Numbered from the stretch's first letter, positions 8,656 through 17,909 are shown. The stretch: DNA of 58,214 nt from Bacteroidota bacterium (GCA_023392945.1 JAEWNB010000195.1:1-58214); one strand, 5' to 3'. Made by a program: numbers and translations. The notes: generated by a model from the sequence alone, not told the origin.

Positions 8656-8759
8656 AAAGATATTTTGAATAATCAAGTTTATTTTAATTCATTTTCCGAA
8701 TTGTTGATAAAATTAGCCGCATTGTTAATAACCAAGGACAATGTTGGTGTTTTATTACA

Positions 8760-9713
8760 CTAAAATAATTTTAAAATATAATTTTCTGATTTGAAACCCG
8801 CTAAAAATATCTTAATTTCCATTCTTCTCTTGCCTTCAAGTTGCACATTTTGAAGCAAAATTTGAAAATCCTTAGTAGAAATAGAAAAATTACTATATTT
8901 ATCAGTAGTTATCGTTCCCGGTAAAAAAACAGATTTTTCATCTGAAACCTTGGCTTGGAAACATTTTAAAATAGATTCTTCTCCATTAATATTTTTTATT
9001 TTAGTATAAGCACCGGGAGAAGGTGAGAGCCCACGAATTTTATTAAAAATTATTTTAGCCGGTTGATTCCAATCGATAAGAGTATCCTCTTTTTCTATTT
9101 TGGGAGCAAGCTTTATATTTTCTTCCCTAAGGGAGGTTTGTGGAATTAATTTAAAACTCCCATTTTCGATAGATTTGATAGTATTAACAGCTAAGAAAGC
9201 ACCTTCCATTTTCAACCTATCATAAAGTTCTCCCGTTGTTTCATTTTCTCCGATTGCTACTTCTCTAAAATCAATAATATCACCTTTATCAATATCATTG
9301 TTCAGAAAAAAAGAAGTTACACCAGTTTTCGTTTCACCATTCATCACAGCCCAATGAATAGGGGCTGCTCCCCTGTAGTTTGGCAAAAGCGATGCATGTA
9401 TATTAAATGTACCTAAGGGTGGAATATTATAAACCGATTCAGGTAACATTCTGAAGGCAACTACAACAAACAATTCGGCATGCAGTTCTTTCAGAGTTTC
9501 AATAAAAATAGGATCTTTTAATTTTTCGGGTTGTAATAGTCTCAGATTTTTTCCCAAAGCATATTTCTTTACATCAGAATAATGAATTTGCTGTCCTCTC
9601 CCTGAAGGTTTATCAGGGGTAGTCACAACTGCTGCAATTTCGTATCCTGTTTTATAAATTGCATCCAAAGTTGCTACTGCAAAATCGGGCGTACCCATAA
9701 ATAATATTTTCAT
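8760..9713 (-). CDS. fmt: Methionyl-tRNA formyltransferase
   Basis: 317 residues, normal length. The N-terminal formyltransferase domain starts KILFMGTPDFAV and carries the catalytic Asn-His region in FNIHASLLPNYRGAAPI and the Asp in NDIDKGDII. The C-terminal OB-like domain begins near residue 205. Fmt formylates the initiator Met-tRNA using 10-formyl-THF. It is the last gene of a TPR protein-ribH-fmt operon, 38 bp after ribH. The common partner def is absent here. Confidence 0.97.
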   Translation of the reverse strand: MKILFMGTPDFAVATLDAIYKTGYEIAAVVTTPDKPSGRGQQIHYSDVKKYALGKNLRLLQPEKLKDPIFIETLKELHAELFVVVAFRMLPESVYNIPPLGTFNIHASLLPNYRGAAPIHWAVMNGETKTGVTSFFLNNDIDKGDIIDFREVAIGENETTGELYDRLKMEGAFLAVNTIKSIENGSFKLIPQTSLREENIKLAPKIEKEDTLIDWNQPAKIIFNKIRGLSPSPGAYTKIKNINGEESILKCFQAKVSDEKSVFLPGTITTDKYSNFSISTKDFQILLQNVQLEGKRRMEIKIFLAGFKSENYILKLF

Positions 9714-9751
9714 AGGGAAGTTTATAAAAATAAAAAAAATATATAGCTCAC

Positions 9752-10252
9752 CTAATTATTATGAAGTTTACGTTCAAGTAATAACATTTTAAGACAAGAA
9801 AAAGCAGCTTCTACTCCTTTATTGCCATGTTTTCCCCCTGCCCTTTCTTCTGCCTGCTGCATGGTATCACACGTCAGGACCCCAAAAATGACAGGAGTAT
9901 TATAATCTATAGCTACTTTCATAATACCTGTTGCCACTGCCTGCGAAATAAATTCGAAGTGTCTGGTTTCACCCTGAATAACACAACCAAGACAAATTAC
10001 GGCATCAAGTTGATCATCAGCTTCTAACATCATTACAGCAGCAGTTGGCAACTCAAAACTACCCGGAACATAACAAATTGAAATATTTGACTTATCTATT
10101 CCCTGCTCAATAAGAGTATTATAAGCTCCTTCTTTTAAAGAAGTTGTCACAGTGTTATTCCATTCGCTGACAATAATCCCAATTTTTAGATTTTTAAGGG
10201 AAGAAAAATTAACAGTATTAAATTCGGATAAATTTTTCTTTTTTTCAGCCAT
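9752..10252 (-). CDS. ribH: 6,7-dimethyl-8-ribityllumazine synthase
   Basis: 166 residues. It joins the 4-carbon unit from RibB to the ribityl-pyrimidine, the step before riboflavin synthase. Substrate-binding motifs are visible in order: VSEWNNTVT, PGSFELPTAA and CLGCVIQGETRHFEFI, whose second half carries the catalytic His. The start codon overlaps the stop of the upstream TPR gene at 10252, so translation of the two is probably coupled. No other riboflavin genes are nearby. Confidence 0.96.
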   Translation of the reverse strand: MAEKKKNLSEFNTVNFSSLKNLKIGIIVSEWNNTVTTSLKEGAYNTLIEQGIDKSNISICYVPGSFELPTAAVMMLEADDQLDAVICLGCVIQGETRHFEFISQAVATGIMKVAIDYNTPVIFGVLTCDTMQQAEERAGGKHGNKGVEAAFSCLKMLLLERKLHNN

Positions 10253-10974
10253 TATTTTGAAGCATTAATTTTGGCTCTTTCCAAATATCTGTCAATACCC
10301 ATCAACTGATATTGCTGATAAAATTCGCTTTCTATTCTCTGATAAGCTTCTAAAGCACTTTCCCAGTTATCATTTCTTTCATACATTTGGGCCAGTTTAA
10401 ACAAATTATTAGGAGTAAAATAGGGATTATCACCTTTAACTGCTTTTTTATAGTATTTAATAGCATTTTCTGAATCCCCTTCATCATCATAAATATCTCC
10501 AATCAAAGCCTGACAGTTATACCAATATACATTTTCTTTTTTTCTGAATTTCAAAAAATAGTCCAAGGCATCTTGTTTTTCACCCATTTGCAAATAACAA
10601 AGACCGGCAAAATATTTGGCACTATTTCCAACTTTTGTCATTTTATATCCTGAAGCAATATCAATAAAACCTTCATTCTCATCATCTCCTTCCAAAGCTA
10701 GATTAAAAGAAGCCGTATCTCCCATTTGAAAGCCACGTGAATAATATTCAATAGGTTTAACAATAAGCGCAGCACCTCTCTCATTTTTTGGTTTTAAATA
10801 AAATTTATTGAAAGCCAAAATGGCTAAGATAACTACCATCAAACCAATCAAAATACCATATACAATTTTTTGATATTTATTAAAGAAGGTGACAGTTTTT
10901 GTAACAATATTGTCTTTTTTTTGAGATTGAATTTCTTTTTTAGCCCCAATTTTTTCACTATTTGCCATAACCAT
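10252..10974 (-). CDS. Membrane-anchored TPR protein
   Basis: 240 residues. A charged, lysine-rich N-terminus is followed by one membrane segment at about residues 34-53, then tetratricopeptide-like helices such as SAKYFAGLCYLQMGEKQDAL, ALIGDIYDDEGDSENAIKYY and LFKLAQMYERNDNWESALEAY. The layout resembles YfgM-type single-pass TPR proteins, which act as envelope chaperone adaptors, but the role here is not known. A second possible start is the ATG at 10968. It leads the operon with ribH and fmt. Confidence 0.8.
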   Translation of the reverse strand: MVMANSEKIGAKKEIQSQKKDNIVTKTVTFFNKYQKIVYGILIGLMVVILAILAFNKFYLKPKNERGAALIVKPIEYYSRGFQMGDTASFNLALEGDDENEGFIDIASGYKMTKVGNSAKYFAGLCYLQMGEKQDALDYFLKFRKKENVYWYNCQALIGDIYDDEGDSENAIKYYKKAVKGDNPYFTPNNLFKLAQMYERNDNWESALEAYQRIESEFYQQYQLMGIDRYLERAKINASK

Positions 10975-10996
10975 AAATTTTATAAAATTTTGGGTG

Positions 10997-11004
10997 CAAA
11001 GATA
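10997..11004 (-). promoter_or_regulatory. Promoter of the TPR-ribH-fmt operon, -7 element
   Basis: A perfect TATCTTTG on the minus strand, 22 bp before the TPR gene start. Confidence 0.75.
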
Positions 11005-11070
11005 GTAAATATTTTATTTGCTTAAAAAATAAAATTTCAAAGAAAATCAATATAGCAGATAATCTTTTTT

Positions 11071-11973
11071 CTATATTTTTTTCTTTTTTCCAAGAAGGTA
11101 CTCATTAAACCAATCTGCAAACATTTGAATAAAAATTCTATTATAGACGTGCTTAAAAGCATATCTATCAGCTTCAATATTTTGAACAATCTCTTCCGGG
11201 TGAGTCAATGGGAGAATTTTTTCTGCTTGACGAATCAATTTTCTAATTTTTCGCTTTCGGTTTTTGAGCCCAATATTTGTTACCAAATTTACATTGGGAG
11301 TAATACATAATCCGTTATGATACCATATATGATAATTATATTGATATTCCCATATATCCAAATCGAATTTCTTTAAAATATTAAAACGCCTTGTCCAGTA
11401 ATTTTTCTCTTTCGGTTTATCTGCATAGTTTGACACAATTTTACTAAAATCAACATCATCCAGTTCTGTCATCTTAAGATCAAAATTTTTCCATCTGTCT
11501 GCCCATGTTGCAAAACCCCACGTAGTGGAATAGGCTGAAAAATAATATGATGCGTTGCCTCTTTGAAACCGTTTCTGAAAATTCGTTCCCCCAATATGTG
11601 AAACTTTATATTCATTTCGATATTTGAGAAGCAATTCTTCACAATAATAAAAGAAATCCATATTGGGCAAGGTGTCATCAAAAAGAATAATTCCTTCATC
11701 AACGTTAGAAAAAAACCAACTAATAGCCTGGTATATCATTTTTGATTTTCCATAATGCTCTTCATTGTAAAACTCATGCACATCACACTCCCATTCCGGC
11801 AGGATTACAGCACGGGTTTTCAAACAATTCAGATAATCCAAACGATCATTATGAATTGCACCATCAGCTGCAACATAAAGTTGTGAAGGCTTAAGATCTT
11901 TGATCACCTGAAACAGGTTGTGAGTGTCAGCAACCCGATTATACAAAACCAATAATATAGGAACTTGAAACAT
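11071..11973 (-). CDS. Putative GT-A-fold glycosyltransferase-like protein
   Basis: 300 residues, no signal peptide. The N-terminus PILLVLYNRVADTHN and the AADGA segment fit the nucleotide-binding half of a GT-A fold. IILFDDTLPNMDFFYY resembles the acidic metal-binding region of this protein group, where EDD is usual. Further blocks (YSTTWGFATWADRWKNF and YHNGLCITPN) are typical of nucleotide-diphospho-sugar transferase-like proteins found in Bacteroidota surface glycan loci. Donor and acceptor are unknown. It stands alone with its own promoter, outside any glycan cluster. Confidence 0.6.
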   Translation of the reverse strand: MFQVPILLVLYNRVADTHNLFQVIKDLKPSQLYVAADGAIHNDRLDYLNCLKTRAVILPEWECDVHEFYNEEHYGKSKMIYQAISWFFSNVDEGIILFDDTLPNMDFFYYCEELLLKYRNEYKVSHIGGTNFQKRFQRGNASYYFSAYSTTWGFATWADRWKNFDLKMTELDDVDFSKIVSNYADKPKEKNYWTRRFNILKKFDLDIWEYQYNYHIWYHNGLCITPNVNLVTNIGLKNRKRKIRKLIRQAEKILPLTHPEEIVQNIEADRYAFKHVYNRIFIQMFADWFNEYLLGKKKKI

Positions 11974-11992
11974 AATCTCACTATTTTTGAGG

Positions 11993-12000
11993 CAAAAGTA
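11993..12000 (-). promoter_or_regulatory. Promoter of the glycosyltransferase-like gene, -7 element
   Basis: TACTTTTG on the minus strand, 19 bp before the start codon. A TTG at 12018-12020 may be the -33 element. Confidence 0.7.
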
Positions 12001-12084
12001 ATAATATTTCTTTTATACAAAAAACACCCCATTCTTTTTTTATAGAATTCTATCATTAAAGCTCAAGGAAAAGGAGCATTTTAG

Positions 12085-12092
12085 TACTTTTG
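12085..12092 (+). promoter_or_regulatory. Acyl-ACP thioesterase promoter, -7 element
   Basis: TACTTTTG on the plus strand, 20 bp before the start codon at 12113. Confidence 0.7.
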
Positions 12093-12112
12093 TATTCCTA
12101 ATTCTAAATGAT

Positions 12113-12859
12113 ATGACTTGTAACAATATTTATCAACAAAAATTCAAAATTCTATCTTTCCTTATTGACAATAAATCACAATTAAAACCTTATTATTTAC
12201 TGAGCTATTTGCAGGAAGTAGCTTGGGCCCACGTAAACGAATATAATATTGGTTGGGACTATCTTAATCATTACAACAAGTTTTGGGCTATAATTCGTTA
12301 CCATATTATTATTGAACGAATGCCTAAATGGAATGAAGAAGTGATCCTGCAAACTTGGGGAAAACCTTATGGAAATCTTTTACAACCACGTGATTTTGAG
12401 ATGCTTGACAGCAATGAAAACATTATCATTAGAGCCACATCCTCCTGGGTTATTCTTGACAAAATAACCGGAAAACCACAAAAATTGGATGATTATAAAT
12501 TTAAGTATTTCGAAAATAAAGAGAAGAATGCTATTTTTGAAAGTGCTCCTAAAATTGAAAAAACAAACTTCTTCAATTCGCCAGTTATTAAACAAGTTGT
12601 TTATTCTGACCTTGACATCAATCAACATGTAAATAATGCACGCTACTTTCAATGGGCAATGGATGAATTTTCTTCTGAATTCCACATGAAATATGAATTA
12701 AAAGAGATTTTTATTAATTATATAGCACAGGCAAAATCAGGAGAATGTTATGCTGTAAATTATCAAGAAATAAAACCCGGAACATTCAATACTCTCGTAT
12801 TTTCTCCTGATGACAATAAAGAACTTTGCAGAATTAAAACAATTTGGGATCCAAGATAA
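12113..12859 (+). CDS. Acyl-ACP thioesterase (FatA/FatB-like)
   Basis: 248 residues forming a double hot-dog protein. The first half has SYLQEVAWAHVNEYNIGWDYL and a W-rich strand, with ATSSWVILD in between. The second half has SDLDINQHVNNARYFQWAMD, whose Asn and His are the usual active-site residues. Such enzymes release free fatty acids from acyl-ACP. Bacterial members are common in Bacteroidota and may set acyl chain supply for lipids or provide free acids. No fatty-acid operon is adjacent. Confidence 0.88.
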   Translation: MTCNNIYQQKFKILSFLIDNKSQLKPYYLLSYLQEVAWAHVNEYNIGWDYLNHYNKFWAIIRYHIIIERMPKWNEEVILQTWGKPYGNLLQPRDFEMLDSNENIIIRATSSWVILDKITGKPQKLDDYKFKYFENKEKNAIFESAPKIEKTNFFNSPVIKQVVYSDLDINQHVNNARYFQWAMDEFSSEFHMKYELKEIFINYIAQAKSGECYAVNYQEIKPGTFNTLVFSPDDNKELCRIKTIWDPR

Positions 12860-12872
12860 AAAAACTTATCTT
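12853..12872. terminator. Weak convergent hairpin between the thioesterase gene and hutI
   Basis: A 7-bp stem (AAGATAA / TTATCTT) overlaps the ends of two convergent genes and has no long T tract. It is only a candidate. Confidence 0.3.
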
Positions 12873-14125
12873 CAAAATCTTTTCCCATTTAGGAATACCT
12901 GTTCTACTTTATTACTTCCATATGAATAGGGCATAAATTCCATTGTTGGCAACTGCTTTGTAATATAAAAATTAGCAATTTTACCTTTGGCAATGGAACC
13001 CAGAGAATCACTAAAACCCATAGCATATGCAGCGTTGATTGTAGTGGCATTAAAAGCTTCTTCCGGAAACATTTTATATTTAACACAACCTAATGAAAGG
13101 ATAAATTGCATATTCCCTGATGGCGAAGAACCCGGGTTAAAATCTGATGCCATTGCTATCGGAAGCCCGGAATCAATCATTTTGCGGGCAGGTGCATATA
13201 CCATTCCCAAAAAGAAAGCAGCCCCGGGCAAAAGTGTTGGCATCGTTTCACTTCTTAGTAAAGATTCTATTTCCCTTTCCCCTGTATATTCCAAATGATC
13301 AACAGACAAGGCATTATATTTCACTCCGACCTGAATTCCACCTGAATAATCAAGCTCATTGGCATGAATTTTAGCACGTAAACCATATTTCATTCCTTGC
13401 ATAAGAATCCTTTCGGTTTCGTCAACAGTAAAGAATCCTTTGTCACAAAAAACATCAATAAAATCAGCCAGATCTTCTGCAGAAACCATGGGAATCATTT
13501 CATTGATAATCAAATCAACATACTCTGATTGTTTTCCCTTATACTCAAGAGGAACCGCATGAGCTCCTAAAAAAGTAGCTTTGATGGAAATGGGTGAACT
13601 ATCTTTTAATCGCCTGATAACACGCAACATCTTGATTTCATCCTCTGTGGTTAGACCATACCCGCTTTTGATTTCAATAGCACCAGTCCCCAATGAAATG
13701 ATTTCTTCAATCCTTCCCATTGCACTCTCATAAAGTTCTTCCTCACTTGTATTGTGTAACAATAGCGATGAATTTAATATTCCTCCTCCACGTTTCGCAA
13801 TCTCCTCATAACTAAGACCTTTGATTTTATCGATATACTCAATTTCGCGACTCCCGGCATATACCAAATGAGTATGAGAATCACAAAAAGAAGGAAATAA
13901 CATTTTTCCTGTTGCATCAATAATTTCAACTTTTTCTTTTATGTTATTCAACTTCTTTTCAGAAAAATCCTCCATCTTACCAAAATCAACAATGTATTTC
14001 CCTTCTGTAAGTAAATATGCATTGGATATAGTATAAAAATCTCTCATTTTCTCTCCAGCCCTCATTAATACAGGATTTATCTCAATTTGATTGAGTTGTT
14101 TTATATTTTTAATAAATAATGCCAT
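12872..14125 (-). CDS. hutI: Imidazolonepropionase
   Basis: The start chosen is the ATG at 14125, giving 417 residues that begin MALFIKNIKQLNQ. A longer frame to 14197 crosses the promoter box at 14143-14150 and is rejected. HutI is an amidohydrolase that opens 4-imidazolone-5-propionate to N-formimino-glutamate in histidine breakdown. The metal-binding HTH motif lies in FCDSHTHLVYAG, with further motifs in GYGLTTEDEIKM, FLGAHAVPLEYKG, VDHLEYTG and ASDFNPGSSPSGNM. hutH, hutU and ftcD are not adjacent. Confidence 0.95.
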   Translation of the reverse strand: MALFIKNIKQLNQIEINPVLMRAGEKMRDFYTISNAYLLTEGKYIVDFGKMEDFSEKKLNNIKEKVEIIDATGKMLFPSFCDSHTHLVYAGSREIEYIDKIKGLSYEEIAKRGGGILNSSLLLHNTSEEELYESAMGRIEEIISLGTGAIEIKSGYGLTTEDEIKMLRVIRRLKDSSPISIKATFLGAHAVPLEYKGKQSEYVDLIINEMIPMVSAEDLADFIDVFCDKGFFTVDETERILMQGMKYGLRAKIHANELDYSGGIQVGVKYNALSVDHLEYTGEREIESLLRSETMPTLLPGAAFFLGMVYAPARKMIDSGLPIAMASDFNPGSSPSGNMQFILSLGCVKYKMFPEEAFNATTINAAYAMGFSDSLGSIAKGKIANFYITKQLPTMEFMPYSYGSNKVEQVFLNGKRF

Positions 14126-14142
14126 AAAATTTGTATTTTTTG

Positions 14143-14150
14143 CAAAAATA
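14143..14150 (-). promoter_or_regulatory. hutI promoter, -7 element
   Basis: TATTTTTG on the minus strand, 17 bp before the hutI start. It is 13 bp from an oppositely facing box at 14164-14171. Confidence 0.65.
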
Positions 14151-14163
14151 CAACGAAAATTAT

Positions 14164-14171
14164 TATCTTTG
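14164..14171 (+). promoter_or_regulatory. C10 protease promoter, -7 element
   Basis: TATCTTTG on the plus strand, 48 bp before the start codon at 14220. Confidence 0.7.
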
Positions 14172-14219
14172 CAATTCTTATTTTTGAAAATTATCAATAT
14201 TCAAAATTCCAATTATTAA

Positions 14220-16322
14220 ATGAATAAATTCCTCCTATTTTTGGTTCTATCGATTATCCCATCTTTAATTTTCCCAAAAAGCATTGATTATCAAGACTTA
14301 ATAAGATTTGGTCAAACTGCTTTTCAGCAAAGATTATCAATCGATAATTCATCTTATCAAGATCAAATTCAAATAAAAAAGATAGATTTTTTTGTTGAAA
14401 ATAGAGATACTTTAATGGCTTTAATTAATTTTAGCAATGGTGGTTTTATTCTCTTAAGTGCTGATGACGCTGTATTTCCCGTTTTAGCATATTCTATTGA
14501 TAATGAAATTGATATAAATAATTTAGCACCCTCTGCTAATGATTGGATTAACCTTTACAAAGCTCAAATTTTAGAAATTAAAAGACTTAATTGTTCGGCC
14601 GATGCATCAACTGTTGATGCCTGGAAAAAAATCATGAATAATTCTCAAAAGAATTCTACTGGTACTATAGTAGAACCTTTATTAACAGCTAAATGGAATC
14701 AGACAAAATATTACAATCAATATTCTCCTGAAGATGAGCTTTCTCCATCAGGTTATGACGGAAAGGTCCCCAACGGGTGCGTCGCTGTTGCCATGGCTAT
14801 GATTATGTATTATTATCGATTTCCGATTACTGGAGTTGGTAGTCATACTAATACAAGATCCAATTATAATAATTATTACGTTAACTTTGCTCAACAAGAA
14901 TATAATTATAATTTAATGGAGGATGAGTTGACTTCATACAATAACGAAGTGGCAAAATTAATCTTTCATTGCGCTACCAGTGTCGATATGATGTATGGTC
15001 CTGATGGATCCGGCGCATTTAGCGAAGATGTAGTTTCTGCATTTAAAAATTTTTTCAAGTTTTCAAACTCTACTTCTATAATATACCGATATAATTATTC
15101 CTCTTCTAATTGGATTTCTATATTGTTTTCTGAACTAAACAATAAAAGACCACTTTACTATTCGGGCTGCAGCAATGACGGATGCCATGCTTTCGTTTGT
15201 GATGGTTATGATAGTGATAGCCTGATCCATTTAAACCTTGGTTGGGGAGGTTCCGGAAACGGATACTATACCGTTAAAAATTTAAATAGCGGTGTGGCAG
15301 GCTTCTACAATAGTCAGACTGTTATTAGAAATATTTATCCTACAGCTGATTATCCTACATTCTGCTCATCTACAACTACTATTGAAGGAGTGAGCGGAAC
15401 CATTGAAGATGGAAGTAATAGCCAAAATTATACCAACAATTGTAATTGCACCTACATTATTGCCCCCCCGGATGCTGCTTCTTTTTCTATTAATATTCAA
15501 AAAATTAAAACTGAAATAAATAATGATACTCTCTCTTTTTGGATGGGAAATCCTGCTAATGGAAGATTAGTGGCTTCTTATTCTGGAAATTTAAGCAATG
15601 AGTATCTGTCTGTAACAGGTGACTCTTTATATATAACTTTTAATACTAACGGATCTGTTACTGACGAGGGATGGAGACTAGATTTTTATGTTACTCAAAA
15701 TGTTTCCAGCTGCGCAAATCTATTACTTTTAACTGATCAGTCTGGAACTTTTGATGACGGAAGCGGAAATAGTGACTATTCTGCTAACTCTGAATGCTAT
15801 TGGTTTATTAGACCGCAAAATGCAAGTGAAGTCTCTTATATAAATTTGTCTTTTCTCGATTTTGACATCAGTTCTGAAGACGAATTAAAAATTTTTGACA
15901 CCTATACTTCTCCGGTTCTTCTTGGAACATACAGCGGAAATTCTAATCCGGGAAATACCACTTATTACACTAATAGGCTAAAAATCACTTTTCGATCTGA
16001 TAACTACATACAAAAAGGAGGATTTACGGCTCATTGGGAAACTAACCTTTCTAGTGTTGAAGAAAACAATCAAACCAAAGGCACTATTTTCCCCAATCCT
16101 ACAGCAAACTATTTCAAAATTCAATTACCCGAAAATTTTGGCACTTCTTGTGAAATTACAATCTTTGACATGTCAGGAAGAATTGTAAAACAAAAGAGTC
16201 TAAATTCGGAATCATCACTTCATCAAATTGATGTAACTTCTCTTTCAGAGGGTTTTTATACGGTTTCTGTCAAAAATCAATACAATCTTTTTTCTCATAA
16301 GTTGATCATAAAAAAAGATTAA
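14220..16322 (+). CDS. Secreted C10 (streptopain-like) cysteine protease with CUB domains and T9SS tail
   Basis: 700 residues. After a signal peptide (about 1-20) comes an inhibitory prodomain of the SpeB/Spi type (about 25-130; GGFILLSADDAVFPVLAYS). The peptidase C10 domain follows, with catalytic Cys187 in NGCVAVAMAM and His323 in DGCHAFVCDGYD, then LNLGWGGSGNGYYTV. Two CUB-like domains (about 380-485 and 500-605) each have paired cysteines. The last ~80 residues form a T9SS type A sorting domain, starting IFPNPTANYF and ending in KLIIKK. The protein should be exported by Sec and T9SS and cut to maturity, acting as a surface or secreted protease. Confidence 0.92.
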   Translation: MNKFLLFLVLSIIPSLIFPKSIDYQDLIRFGQTAFQQRLSIDNSSYQDQIQIKKIDFFVENRDTLMALINFSNGGFILLSADDAVFPVLAYSIDNEIDINNLAPSANDWINLYKAQILEIKRLNCSADASTVDAWKKIMNNSQKNSTGTIVEPLLTAKWNQTKYYNQYSPEDELSPSGYDGKVPNGCVAVAMAMIMYYYRFPITGVGSHTNTRSNYNNYYVNFAQQEYNYNLMEDELTSYNNEVAKLIFHCATSVDMMYGPDGSGAFSEDVVSAFKNFFKFSNSTSIIYRYNYSSSNWISILFSELNNKRPLYYSGCSNDGCHAFVCDGYDSDSLIHLNLGWGGSGNGYYTVKNLNSGVAGFYNSQTVIRNIYPTADYPTFCSSTTTIEGVSGTIEDGSNSQNYTNNCNCTYIIAPPDAASFSINIQKIKTEINNDTLSFWMGNPANGRLVASYSGNLSNEYLSVTGDSLYITFNTNGSVTDEGWRLDFYVTQNVSSCANLLLLTDQSGTFDDGSGNSDYSANSECYWFIRPQNASEVSYINLSFLDFDISSEDELKIFDTYTSPVLLGTYSGNSNPGNTTYYTNRLKITFRSDNYIQKGGFTAHWETNLSSVEENNQTKGTIFPNPTANYFKIQLPENFGTSCEITIFDMSGRIVKQKSLNSESSLHQIDVTSLSEGFYTVSVKNQYNLFSHKLIIKKD

Positions 16323-16390
16323 TTTTTTTGCCTTACTATTTATAATTTTGGAGGTTTATATTTCTCTTTTAACTTGAATTTGTAAAATAA

Positions 16391-16474
16391 TCAAGCTTTT
16401 AATTTGGCCATTCTAACTCGATTCAATAAGCTGTCGGGCTTTATTCGATAATCGCAAACGGATTGCTTTTTCAT
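16391..16474 (-). other. Short ORF / possible dispersed intergenic element
   Basis: A 27-residue minus-strand frame, starting MKKQSVCDYRIKPD and ending MAKLKA, lies in a locally GC-richer stretch between two convergent genes. The same stretch can form a TGTCGG/CCGACA stem (16432-16437 with 16476-16481) enclosing a GCAA/TTGC hairpin. No promoter is visible. It could be a small gene, a structured RNA or a copy of a dispersed repeat. I do not recognise a function. Confidence 0.25.
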
Positions 16475-16565
16475 TCCGACACTTTTAATTGCTCTTCATT
16501 AAGTATCAAAATTGACTTATAAAAAATATGAGCAAAAAATTTATTGCTTAAACTTATAACACAAA

Positions 16566-16597
16566 AAAAAGACCATATATAAATACATGGTCTTTTT
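16566..16597 (-). terminator. Terminator of the DUF1015 gene
   Basis: An 11-bp stem (AAAAAGACCAT / ATGGTCTTTTT) with a 10-nt loop and flanking A/T tracts, 19 bp after the stop codon of the minus-strand gene. It could also work on the plus strand for the protease transcript. Confidence 0.8.
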
Positions 16598-16615
16598 AGT
16601 TTATAATGATTACAT

Positions 16616-17866
16616 TTATTCTAATTCGTGAATAACCAGTCCTGAACGCAACTTTGGTTCAAACCAAGTCGTTTTGGGAGGCATTATATTCCCTGAGTCA
16701 GCAATATTAATTAATTGCTCCATTGAAACCGGGTAAAGTGCAAAAGCTACTTTCATTTCTCCACTATCAACTCTACGTCTCAATTCACCAAGACCGCGTA
16801 TTCCACCAATAAAATCAATTCTTTTATCAGTTCTTAAATCCTTTATTCCTAATACTTTGTCGAGAACCTTCTCGGAAAGTATGGTCACATCCAAAACTCC
16901 AATCGGATCCTGATCATTGTAGGTGCCTTGTTTTGCTGTCATTTTGTACCAAAATCCATCTATATACATACTGAATTCATGTAATTTAGAAGGTTTGTAT
17001 ATTTCTTTTCCAATTTTTTCTACAGTGAATGTCTCTGAGAGAAGATCCATAAATTGATTATTGGAAAGACCGTTTAAGTCTTTAACAACCCGATTATAGT
17101 CAATAATTTTAAGCTGATTTGCCGGGAAAATAACTGCCATAAAGTAGTTGTATTCTTCATTACCGGTATGATGAGGATTGTTTCTTCGTTTTTCACTTCC
17201 GACTAAAGCAGCGGCTGCAGTACGATGATGCCCATCAGCAACATATAAATAGGGTATTTCATTCTTGAAAATTTCAGAAATTCTCTTGTTGACAGAGGCA
17301 TCATTGATAACCCATAACTGATGGCCGAAACCCTCATCTGCAACAAAATCATATTCAGGAATTTGATTTTTTACTATATTTTCAACAATCTCATTAATAT
17401 TTTTATTATCAGGATATGCAAAAAACACAGGCTCAACATTGGCATTTGTTATTCTAACATGAATCATACGGTCTTCCTCTTTATCTTTTCGAGTCAACTC
17501 ATGTTTTTTGATTACATTATTCAAATAATCATCAATATGGGCACACCCAACTATTCCATATTGTATCCTTCCTTCCATCTTTTGGGCGTAAATGTAAAAT
17601 TTCTCTTCATTCTCTTTTATGATCCAGCCATTTTTTTTGAACAAATTGAAATTTTCAACAACTTTATCATAAACCATTTGAGAATGCTCATCTGTCCCTT
17701 TCGGGAAATCAATTTCAGCTTTTGTAATCCTCAGCAAAGAATAAGGATTACCGGAAGCTTCAGCACGGGCTTCTTCTGAATTAAGGACATCATAGGGGCG
17801 GGATGCCAACTGTTTTACAATTTCTTTAGGAGGACGTAATCCTTTGAAAGGTTTTACAATTGCCAT
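16616..17866 (-). CDS. DUF1015 family protein
   Basis: 416 residues, the usual length of this conserved cytoplasmic family. Recognisable blocks are MAIVKPFKGLRPPKE, ASRPYDVLNSEEARAEA, YVADGHHRTAAAA and FIGGIRGLGEL. The central DGHHR motif is the most conserved feature and suggests a nucleotide- or phosphate-binding active site, but no activity is established. In Bacteroidota the gene often follows serC and serA; neither is here, and it has its own promoter (17902-17909) and terminator. Confidence 0.9.
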   Translation of the reverse strand: MAIVKPFKGLRPPKEIVKQLASRPYDVLNSEEARAEASGNPYSLLRITKAEIDFPKGTDEHSQMVYDKVVENFNLFKKNGWIIKENEEKFYIYAQKMEGRIQYGIVGCAHIDDYLNNVIKKHELTRKDKEEDRMIHVRITNANVEPVFFAYPDNKNINEIVENIVKNQIPEYDFVADEGFGHQLWVINDASVNKRISEIFKNEIPYLYVADGHHRTAAAALVGSEKRRNNPHHTGNEEYNYFMAVIFPANQLKIIDYNRVVKDLNGLSNNQFMDLLSETFTVEKIGKEIYKPSKLHEFSMYIDGFWYKMTAKQGTYNDQDPIGVLDVTILSEKVLDKVLGIKDLRTDKRIDFIGGIRGLGELRRRVDSGEMKVAFALYPVSMEQLINIADSGNIMPPKTTWFEPKLRSGLVIHELE

Positions 17867-17901
17867 AATTTTAAAGTTTTAAGTTTTATTATTTTCGGGT
17901 G

Positions 17902-17909
17902 CAAAGATA
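17902..17909 (-). promoter_or_regulatory. DUF1015 gene promoter, -7 element
   Basis: A perfect TATCTTTG on the minus strand, 35 bp before the start codon. Confidence 0.75.

Noticed and set aside
12987..13374. Open frames antisense to hutI
   Set aside because: They mirror the codon pattern of hutI, have no promoter and overlap a well-supported gene.
14126..14197. Longer hutI frame starting at 14197
   Set aside because: It crosses the hutI promoter box and the opposite promoter of the protease gene; the added residues are not part of the family.
17321..17779. 152-codon frame antisense to the DUF1015 gene
   Set aside because: The hydrophobic composition comes from reading AT-rich codons backwards; no independent signal supports it.
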